A DNA stretch of 64,000 nt, taken from assembly GCA_037576195.1 (NCBI GenBank), contig CM075103.1, forward strand, positions 38,818,959 through 38,882,958, given 5' to 3'. Source of the DNA: Phytoseiulus persimilis (taxonomy: Eukaryota > Arthropoda > Arachnida > Mesostigmata > Phytoseiidae). Shown here piece after piece: positions 51,158-61,279 of this stretch. How positions within the stretch are numbered: the stretch's first letter is position 1; each line of letters starts with the position of its first letter. The notes beneath the pieces were generated by a model. It was given only the letters and a program-made list of their open reading frames with translations, was not told the origin of the DNA and did not search any database. A program made the translations under genes and the position numbers.

Positions 51158-52716
51158 TGTAATGCACAACGCGCTCGAGCGCAACACTGAGTCTCCGTTC
51201 GATGAACTCTCTCAACCGAGCCCCCAGGAGAGCAGCCATTAGCCAGCTCAAGGCGGGGTAGAGTATCTTCTCTCTCTCGGGAGCCACTCGCGACTTTGAC
51301 ATCACCAACGAACACGCGCTGCCTCCGTCGGCATACAAGGACTGCAAATAGGCGACTGCCGCATATGCCCTCTCACTGGCATCGCCGAAGACATGCAACT
51401 GGTGCCCAACGATTGTGCGGTCAGGAGCACCGTAGAGGCGAGGGATCCTGAGAGCCGAGAGCTTGGATATCTCGCCTGCCCAAGTCGTGAAGTCACAGAG
51501 GATCGACCCCGATACCGGGTCGTCCCAGCGAAGATCCTCCGACCACATTCGCTGCATGATCTTCCCACGAACTGTGAATGGGATCAACCAACCAATAGGA
51601 TCGAACACGACGACGCAACGATGCGAAGTACGTTCCTTTTCGTGATGACCCCTCAGCTCCGCGACATTTTCACGACGTGTGACAGCTGGAACGTGAAGGC
51701 ATCCCTCGACGGAGACCATGCAATGCCGAGAACCTTGAGCAGCTCAGTCTCGACGAGAGCGCGGGAGAGAGCCGAGTGCGAGTTGTCCAGATGATCGATG
51801 ACTGTGATGGAGTTTTTGACTTCCATTTGCCGAGAGTCATGTTGGCGCGACGCATAATTGCTGTGATTTTGTCGATGAACAAGATGGCCTCCGATTCCGA
51901 ATCGAAGCTGCGCAACATGTCATCGAAGTAGAATCAATGAGCCTCCGATTCCGAATCGAAGCTGCGCAACATGTCATCGAAGTAGAATGAGCCTCCGAGA
52001 TCCCAGTCGTTGTTCGGATCTACTCTCCGAAAGTGGTCCCGCAGAACTGCTGCGAGGAGGAACCCACTGGGGGTTGCGCCCCAAGTCACCCTTCGCATCT
52101 GGAAGCAGCGTAGCCGCCCCTCGCCTGGGCGTTGCCAAAGGTATCGGAAGTAAGTACGGTCCCCCCCACTGCAACGTTGATTGTCATATATGCGTGGGCC
52201 ACGTCGCGACAAGGCGACTGCTCTCAGACGAAAAATTCATGAGCAGCTTCAGAATATCTGGATTCAAATTTGGTCCGTTGAGAAGTGCGAATTCAAAGAT
52301 TTCTCGCCCGTAGCGGCTGCTGAACAATCGAATACGATGCGCCACTTCTCGCTGTCGGCTCTTTGCGTGATGATCTGGCGATGCGGCATGTAATAAGTGT
52401 GATCGTGAGCGCTCTCAGCAAGAATGTTGAAGTCCTGAATCTCCTCGGCGTATCCGGCTTCCACGAACTCCATGACCTCCCGATCGTAACGATGGAATGC
52501 AACCGGATTACGTACCAGGCTGCGAAGCTTAGTGGCCAAGCGTCTTCGAGCGACTTCCAAGTTGTTGGAGAGCGAATGGATGGATTGACGCTTCGGTATC
52601 TTGACCGTGTAGACCTGACCGTCATAAGAGACACCCTCTCGAAACTGTCTGATTGCCTCTCGCTCGTCGACGGTGTATTCCTCGGTCTTCGGCCCCGGAC
52701 CCTCGATAGAGTCCAA
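51158..52716 (-). pseudogene. BEL/Pao RT-RNase H remnant
   Basis: Pieces recognised from right to left: VKIPKRQSIHSLSNNLEVARRR and KWRIVFDCSAAATGEKSLN (52264-52716, RT N-terminus); FQMRRVTWGATPSGFLLAA and YFDD (51941-52212, RT core with YFDD instead of YADD); and LHVFGDASERAYAAVAYL with ALSWLMAALLGARLREF (51158-51719, RNase H). The frames are broken between pieces. A 48-bp direct repeat (51887-51934 and 51941-51988) duplicates the segment coding for the YFDD box. Confidence 0.85.
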
Positions 52717-54996
52717 CTTTACAAGTCTCGACGTCGCGAGCAGCCTGCGATAAGGTGGCGGAACAAAAAATCGGTTTTATACGAACGACGTCTCCCCGGG
52801 TGGTTCTCGGGCCGAACGACCCATGCACAATCCAGCCGAACCGGGACGACTTCCCAATCAATCCTCCGCCGATTTCGATTTCGAGTTCTTGATTCAGATC
52901 TAGAATTTTGTACATCTGATCGACTCCGACGAGCAACTCGGGTGCACCAGAGAGACTCTCGTCGACGAATGACGCATCGGCCAAGGGATGATTCTCGCCG
53001 AAATTTCGGATGAGTTGAAGCATTTTTTGCTGGAGCAATTAGAAGGTGGGTCGACGGCGAAATCATATTCGTGAACTTGAACGAGGACCTGCCTGCTCCG
53101 AGCCGTCGTGGAAGCCCTCCAGCCGTATGTCATACCGGTTGGCTACGACAACGTGTTCGCTGGCGAACCCTTGCAAATGCAGCTCGACGCGAGCTCGTGG
53201 ACTTATTCCGGTCAGCCGTTTGATGAGCAGGGCGTTGCAAAGGAAACCATTGAGCCGCTGTCAATGAAACAGCGAAACGCGGATTTTCTCATTGTTGTGC
53301 AGGAGGAGAGCGGACGCCGTCATGACGACTGAGCGGATTGTTGTTGCGGCTGCTGCTGTTTGGATGACACCCCGCTAGTTTTTGCTGGGGCGCCTGTCGT
53401 GATTGCTCGGGTGGAAGGGATGGCGATTCATGCATTACAGTGTAGTGAAGATTGCTCTTGCAAGTTCGGCACGGTTCCTTCGGCCCGGAGCACTGTCTGG
53501 AGTGTGCGTGTTCGAATTGAAACATGTGAGACATCGTCGACGCTGGGTTGAGAATTTCTTTACGCCTTCCGAGGGTGACTTCCGCGGTACACTCTGACGG
53601 CCAGTGGTCGAGACTCTTGCAGAAGATACAAGGGTTCCTGCGAGTCCTGGGGTTCCCCCGATGGCTGCTCTTCGCAGCAGCGGCGGCAGTTGTCACGACA
53701 GTCCGGCGCGGTGGGTGACTGCCTCCGTCCGTCTCGACCTCCGGGACGCCGACGGCCAGACGTGATCCCACCCCCCGGGTCTCTGGCCGCGTGTCTGAGG
53801 TCCGACTCGGGGGTCCTGAGGAGATAACTTCTCTCGGAGTGCAACATAGCGCGAAGGAACGCGAGCAACTTTTCGAGTCGGAGCTTGGCGGCGGCAGCCT
53901 GGTCGGGAACGTCATGCGGGACATTGGGAATGACCTCCTGTTGCAGTCGATCTTCGAAGCTGAGAAGCAAACTTGTCGGAAGAGCTCTTCGAATGGTCTG
54001 CTCGTACGGCAGGGCAATGCTCTGGATGGGCACGTCCACGGCTGCAAGCGAAAGCACGGTGCGCTGAACAACGTTTAACAAGTCCCGCAGACCGGCGGTG
54101 TCGTTGGCGTGTCGAACGTGAGGCACTTTGACTATGTTGGCCAGAACGTCCCGCTGCCGCAACTCCGGAACGTCATAGTTGTCATCCAGCAATTTAAGGG
54201 CGACTTCGAAAAATTCTCATCAGTTAGGGGAAGCTCACAGATCAAATCTCTTGGTGGTCCCCTCAGCAGCTTACAGAGAGCGACGAGCCTGTCGCTACCC
54301 GTTGACTCGGTCCTGCGACGCACGTAGTTTATGAACTGTGCCCTCCACAACTTGTAGCGGGAGATAGCTCCATCAAAAGGATCGGGCACCGTATCCAGAA
54401 ACAGCCTCGGATTGGCGCACGCACTCGCAGTTAAGTTATGAGGTGGAGTAACAACAGATGGTCCTCTCGGTTCAACGGCGGCGGCGGCGGCACCGTCTGT
54501 ATTGGTTTTTACGCGAGCCGTCTCTGAGCGCGCGCCGTCTGGAACGGTATCCGGCAACGCCCGGCTCTCACCCTCGCTCGAGGAGTGTCGCGTGGGCTTC
54601 GGGAACAGGGGATGAATCCGCGGGATCCGATGGGGGATTGGCGATGTGTAGCTGGGCAAGGAGCGCCGAGGCAAGCGCGCTTGCAGAACGAGCGACCTCC
54701 ATGGCGCTTTTCAGCCTCTTCTGCCTCGCGATCTGCCTCACCCTCCGGCAGCAGCGGATGAGCAGCGATTTGATCTTCGAGCCTCTGCAAGTCGGCGAGC
54801 TGACCGTCGATTCGAGACCTGGCGGCGAAAATATCGACGCGATTCTCTTCCGTGATGTGATGTGATCGACCTCCCTGAGCCTCACTAATTCGTCATTCAA
54901 TGCGTTCTTCTTCCGAGTTCGCCTCCCTCGGAGGACGGAGAGAGGTTGGGGATCGGATCCATGGAAGCGAGCGGCGGCACGGCTTCGGGAACACAA
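52622..54996 (-). pseudogene. BEL/Pao Gag-protease remnant
   Basis: Several overlapping frames. A DUF1759-like capsid piece (VPDPFDGAISRYKLWRAQFI, about 54200-54450) continues into MLDDNYDVPELR at 54192. A nucleocapsid-like Cys region follows (CIFCKSLDHWPSEC, then CRTCKSNLHYTVMH, about 53380-53660). A segment before RT (SSRFGWIVHGSFG, 52622-53038) resembles the protease/RT junction. No continuous frame survives. Confidence 0.75.
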
Positions 54997-55275
54997 TCCG
55001 ATATCGTAGAGTGGAATTTGACGAGAATCCTAGGGGCACGGCACACCAAACTGTTGAAGTCCACCCGTGGTGGAGGCCGAGAACTGCTTGGAAGAAGTAG
55101 AAGCGGGAGATTTGAGATCGACGATACGGGTTTCACGAGGTTCGCAACGACACTTCTTGATTTATTGTGATGCAGTGTAGCCGCCGACTCTCCACGGTTG
55201 GTGGAGAGCGGGAGAGTGGTACCGGACATTCATTTCGTTCTATTTGCACAATGTTGCTTGTTTTAATTTAATCTT

Positions 55276-58200
55276 AACAGGCTAAGGCATGCTTCTGAAA
55301 TTCAGTCTCAGCTTGAGCTAATGTATGCTTGTGGAATTTAGTCTTAGGCTAAGCATGCTTGCTTCTGAAATTAGTCTTAGCCTTGAGCTAATGTATGCTT
55401 GTGGAAATTTAGTCTTTGAGCTAGCATGCTTTGTGGAAATTTAGCTCTTAGCCTAAGGCTGAGGTAATTATGCTTAGCGGAAAATTTCGGATAAGGTTGA
55501 AGCATGCTGCTTGTGGAAATTCAGCCTTAGAAATTAGCTCTAAGGGATGCTCGCGGAAATTAGCCTCAGCTGAGGCTAAGGTATGCTCGCGGAAATTAGC
55601 CTTAGCCGTAGGGTAACCCCTGCTTGTTGAAATTAGTCTTAGTTTAAGGCCTGCTTCTGAAAATTAGCCTTAGGCTAGCTAATGGCATGCTTCTGAAAAT
55701 TAGCCTTAGGCTTAGGCATGCTTCTGAATCTTCTGAAGCTAAGGCATGCTTTCTGAAATTCAGTCTTAGCGTTGAGCTAAGTATGCTTGGCTTTAGTCTT
55801 AGCCATTTTGAAATTTAGTCTTGGAATTTTTGAGCTAATGCATGCTTCTTGTGAAATTCAGTCTTGGGCTAAGGCATGCTTCTGAAATTTCTCTTAGCTT
55901 TGAGCTAATGTATGCTTGTGAATTCAGTCTTAGGCTAAGGCATGCTTCTGAAAATTAGCCTCAGCCTTGAGCTAAGGTTGGCTTCTTTGAAATTTAGTCT
56001 TAGCCTTGAGCTAATGTATGCTTTTAGTTTAGTCTTAGCTAAGGCATGCTTCTGAAATTTAGTCTTAGCGTTGAGCTAATGTATGCTTGTGGAATTTAGT
56101 CTTAGCTAAGGCATGCTTCTGAAATTTAGTCTTAGCGTTGAGCTAATGTATGCTTGTGGAATTTAGTCTTAGCTTCGAGCTAATGTATGCTTGTGGAATT
56201 TAGTCTCAGGCTAAAGGCATGCTTCTGAAAATTAGCCTTAGCCTTGAGCTAAGGTTGCTTTTCTGAAATTTAGTCTTAGCGTTGAGCTAATGTATGCTTG
56301 TGGAATTCAGTCTTAGGCTAAGCTAAGGCATGCTTCTGAAATTTAGTCTTAGCCTTAAGATGCTTGTGGAAAGTTTGCTTGTGGAAATTAGCCTTTGACT
56401 AAGGCATGGTAGTTGTGGAATTTTGGAATATGCTTTCTGAAATTTAGTCTTAGCTGAGCTAATGTATGCTTGTTCGGGAATTTGGTCTTAGGTTGAAGGC
56501 ATGCTTCTGGAAATTCAGCCTGGAAATTTAGTCTTTGAAAATTTAGTCTTAGCTCGCGAGATAATTAGCTTCTGAGATTTAGTCTTAGCCTTGAGGCTGA
56601 AGGTATGCTTCGTGGAATTTAGCCTTAGCCGTTGGCTAAGGCCTGCTTGTTGAAATTAGCCTTAGCTAAGGCCTGCTTCTGAAAATTAGTCTTAGGCTTG
56701 AGCTAATGTTTGCTTCTGAAAATTCGCCTTAGGCTAAGTATGCTTCTGAAAATTCGTCTTAGGCTAAGGCATGCTTCTGAAAATTAGCCTTAGCCTTGAG
56801 CTGAGGTTGGCTTGCTTCGAAATTTAGTCTTAGCCTTGAGCTAATGTATGCTTGTGGAATTTAGTCTTAGGCTAAAGGCATGCTTCTGGAATTTAGTCTT
56901 AGCGTTGAGCTAATGTATGCTTGTGGAATTTAGTCTTGGGCTAAGGCATGCTCCTGAAATTTAGTCTTAGCTTTGAGCTAATGTATGCTTCTGAAATTTA
57001 GTCTTAGCGTTGAGCTAATGTATGCTTGTGGAATTCAGTCTTAAGCTGAGGCATGCTTCTGAAAATTTAGTCTTAGCGTTGAGCTGATGTATGCTTCTGA
57101 AAATTCGCCTTAGGCTAATGTATGCTTGTGGAATTCAGTCTTAAGCTAAGGCTTGTTTCTGAAATTCAGTCTCAGCTTTGAGCTAATGTATGCTTCTGAA
57201 ATTTGGTCTTAGCGTTGAGCTAATGTATGCTTGTGGAATTTAGTCTTGGGCTGAGCCATGCTTCTGAAATTTAGTCTTAGCTTTGAGCTCATGTATGCTT
57301 GTGGAATTTAGTCTTAAGCTGAGGCATGCTTCTGAAAATTTAGTCTTAGCGTTGAGCTAATGTATGCTTCTGAAAATTCGCCTTAGGCTAATGTATGCTT
57401 GTGGAATTCAGTCTCAAGCTGAGGCATGCTCCTGAAATTCAGTCTCAGCTTTGAGCTAATGTATGCTTCTGAAATTTGGTCTTAGCGTTAAGCTAATGTG
57501 TGCTTGTGGAATTTAGTCTTGGGCTAAGGCATGCTTCTGAAAATTTAGTCTTAGCGTTGAGCTAATGTATGCTTCTGAAAATTGGTCTTAGCCTCAAGCT
57601 AATTTATGCTTGTGGAATTTAGTCTTAAGCTAAGGCATGCTTCTGAAATTTAGTTTTAGGCTAAGGCATGCTTCTGAAATTTAGTCTTAGCGTTGAGCTA
57701 ATGTATGCTTGTGGAATTTAGTCTTGGGCTAAGGCATGCTCCTGAAATTTAGTCTTAGCTTTGAGCTAATGTATGCTTCTGAAATTTAGTCTTAGCGTTG
57801 AGCTAATGTATGCTTGTGGAATTCAGTCTTAAGCTGAGGCATGCTTCTGAAAATTTAGTCTTAGCGTTGAGCTGATGTATGCTTCTGAAAATTCGCCTTA
57901 GGCTAATGTATGCTTGTGGAATTCAGTCTTAAGCTAAGGCTTGTTTCTGAAATTCAGTCTCAGCTTTGAGCTAATGTATGCTTCTGAAATTTGGTCTTAG
58001 CGTTGAGCTAATGTATGCTTGTGGAATTTAGTCTTGGGCTAAGGCATGCTTCTGGAATTTAGTCTTAGCCTTGAGCTAATGTATGCTTGTGGAATTTAGT
58101 CTTAAGCTGAGGCATGCTTCTGAAAATTTAGTCTTAGCGTTGAGCTAATGTATGCTTCTGAAAATTCGCCTTAGGCTAATGTATGCTTGTGGAATTCAGT

Positions 58201-61200
58201 CTCAAGCTGAGGCATGCTCCTGAAATTCAGTCTCAGCTTTGAGCTAATGTATGCTTCTGAAATTTGGTCTTAGCGTTAAGCTAATGTGTGCTTGTGGAAT
58301 TTAGTCTTGGGCTAAGGCATGCTTCTGAAATTTAGTCTTAGCCTTGAGCTAAAGTATGCTTGTGGAATTTAGTCTTGGGCTGAGGCATGCTTCTGAAAAT
58401 TCGCCTCAGGCTAAGGCATGCTTCTGAAAATTTGGTCTTAGCGTTGAGCCAATGTATGCTTCTGAAAATTGGTCTTAGCCTTAAGCTGATGTATGCTTGT
58501 GGAATTTAGTCTTAAGCTAAGGCATGCTTCTGAAATTTAGTCTTAGGCTAAGGCATGCTTCTGAAATTTAGTCTTAGGCTAAGGCATGCTTCTGAAATTT
58601 AGTCTTAGCGTTGAGCTAATGTATGCTTGTGGAATTTAGTCTTGGTCTAAGGCATGCTCCTGAAATTTAGTCTTAGCTTTGAGCTAATGTATGCTTCTGA
58701 AATTTAGTCTTAGCGTTGAGCTAATGTATGCTTGTGGAATTTAGTCTTGGGCTAAGACATGCTTCTGAAATTCAGTCTTAGCTTTGAGCTAATGTATGCT
58801 TCTGAAATTTAGTCTTAGCCTGAAGCTAATGTATGCTTGTGGAATTTAGTCTTGGGCTAAGGCATGCTTCTGAAATTTAGTCTTAGCTTTGAGCTAATGT
58901 ATGCTTGTGGAATTTAGTCTTAGGCTGAGGCATGCTTCTGAAATTTGGTCTTAGCGTTGAGCTAATGTATGCTTGTGGAATTCAGTCTTGGGCTAAGGCA
59001 TGCTTCTGAAATTTAGTCTTAGCTTTGAGCTAATGTATGCTTCTGAAAATTCGCCTTAGGCTAATGTATGCTTGTGGAATTTGGTCTCAAGCTAAGGCAT
59101 GCTTCTGAAACTTAGTCTTAGGCTGAGGCATGCTTCTGAAATTTAGTCTCAGCTTTGAGCTAATGTATGCTTCTGGAATTTAGTCTTAGCTTTGAGCTAA
59201 TGTATGCTTGTGGAATTTAGTCCTAGGCTGAGGCATGCTTCTGAAAATTCGCCTCAGGCTAAGGCATGCTTCTGAAATTTAGTCTTAGCATTGAGCTAAT
59301 GTATGCTCGTGGAATTTAGTCTTAAGCTAAGGCATGCTTCTGAGAATTAGCCTCAGCCTTGAGCTAAGGTTGGCTGTTTTCGAAATTTAGTCTTAGCTTT
59401 GAGCTGATGTATGCTTCTGAAATTTAGTCTTAGCGTTGAGCTAATGTATGCTTGTGGAATTTAGTCTTAGGCTGAGGCATGCTTCTGAAATTTAGTCTTA
59501 GCTTTGATTTAACGTATGCTTCTGAAACTTAGTCTTAGCGTTGAGCTAATGTATGCTTGTGGAATTTAGTCTTAGGCTAAGGCATGCTTCTGAAAAATAG
59601 CCTCAGCCTTGAGCTAAGATTGGCTGTTTTCGAAATTTAGTCTTAGCCTTGAGCTAATGTATGCTTCTGAAAATTCGCCTTAGGCTAATGTATGCTTGTG
59701 GAATTTAGTCTTAAGCTAAGGCATGCTTCTGAAACTTAGTCTTAGGCTAAGGCATGCTTCTGAAATTTAGTCTCAGCTTTGAGCTAATGTATGCTTCTGA
59801 AATTTAGTCTCAGCTTTGAGCCAATGTATGCTTGTGGAATTTAGTCTTAGGCTGAGGCATGCTTCTGAAAATTCGCCTCAGGCTAAGGCATGCTTCTGAA
59901 ATTTAGTCTTAGCGTTGAGCTAATGTATGCTTGTGGAATTTAGTCTTAAGCTAAGGCATGCTTCTGAGAATTAGCCTCAGCCTTGAGCTAAGGTTGGCTG
60001 TTTTCGAAATTTAGTCTTAGCTTTGAGCTAATGTATGCTTCTGAAATTTGGTCTTAGCGTTGAGCTAATGTATGCTTGTGGAATTTAGTCTTAGGCTGAG
60101 GCATGCTTCTGAAATTTAGTCTTAGCTTTGATTTAACGTATGCTTCTGAAACTTAGTCTTAGCGTTGAGCTAATGTATGCTTGTGGAATTTAGTCTTGGG
60201 CTAAGGCATGCTTCTGAAAATTTAGTCTTAGCGTTGAGCTAATGTATGCTTCTGAAATTTAGTCTTAGGCTAAGGCATGCTTCTGAAATTTAGTCTTAGG
60301 CTAAGGCATGCTTCTGAAATTTAGTCTAAGCGTTGAGCTAATGTATGCTTGTGGAATTTAGTCTTGGGCTAAGGCATGCTCCTGAAATTTAGTCTTGGCG
60401 TTGAGCTAATGTATGCTTGTGGAATTTAGTCTTGAGCTAAGGCATGCTTCTGAAATTTAGTCTTGGGCTAAGGCATGCTTCTGAAATTTAGTCTTAGCCT
60501 TGAGCTAATGTATGCTTGTGGAATTTAGTCTTGGGCTAAGGCATGCCCCTGAAATTTAGTCTTAGCTTTGAGCTAATGTATGCTTCTGAAATTTAGTCTT
60601 GGGCTAAGGCATGCTTTTGAAATTTAGTCTTGGGCTAAGGCATGCTCCTGAAATTCAGTCTTAGCTTTGAGCTAATGTATGCTTCTGAAATTTAGTCTTA
60701 GCCTTAAGCTAATGTATGCTTGTGGAATTTAGTCTTGGGTCGAGGCATGCTTCTGAAATTTAGTCTTGGGCTAAGGCATGCTTCTGAAATTCAGTCTTAG
60801 CTTTGAGCTAATGTATGCTTCTGAAATTTAGTCTTAGCCTTAAGCTAATGTATGCTTGTGGAATTTAGTCTTGGGCTGAGGCATGCTTCTGAAATTCAGT
60901 CTTAGCTTTGAGCTAATGTATGCTTCTGAAATTTAGTCTCAGCCTTAAGCTAATGCATGCTTGTGGAATTTAGTCTTGGGCTAAGGCATGCTTCTGAAAT
61001 TTAGTCTTAGCTTCGAGCTAATGTATGCTTCTGAAATTTAGTCTTGGGCTAAGGCATGCTTCTGAAATTTAGTCTTAGCTTCGAGCTAATGTATGCTTCT
61101 GAAATTTAGTCTTGGGCTAAGGCATGCTTCTGAAATTTAGTCTTGGGCTAAGGCATGCTTCTGAAATCCAGTCTTAGCTTTGAGCTAATGTATGCTTCTG

Positions 61201-61279
61201 AAATTTAGTCTTAGCCTCAAGCTAATGTATGCTTGAGGAATTTAGTCTTGGGTTAAGGCATGCTTCTGAAATTTAATCT
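55276..61279 (+). repeat. Satellite array, block D
   Basis: Same satellite, plus orientation. The first 1.5 kb (to about 56870) is degenerate, with irregular spacing and indels. The remainder is regular. Local higher-order repeats are visible: gcttgtttct at 57151 and 57939 (788 bp apart) and gatttaacgt at 59506 and 60130 (624 bp apart). No ORF or insertion is seen until the LINE at about 61280. Confidence 0.95.

Larger units (their letters stand above)
51158..55275 (-). mobile_element. Decayed BEL/Pao element (second lineage)
   Basis: Minus-strand fragments of Gag, protease region, RT and RNase H occur in the right order but in many frames, with stops and frameshifts. Integrase and the 3' LTR are missing, replaced by the Gypsy remnant. 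The right end (55160-55275) includes AATAAA on the minus strand (about 55164-55169), perhaps from a 5' LTR, but no matching repeat is seen. It is more diverged than the complete BEL/Pao at 12682-19043 and much older. Confidence 0.8.
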
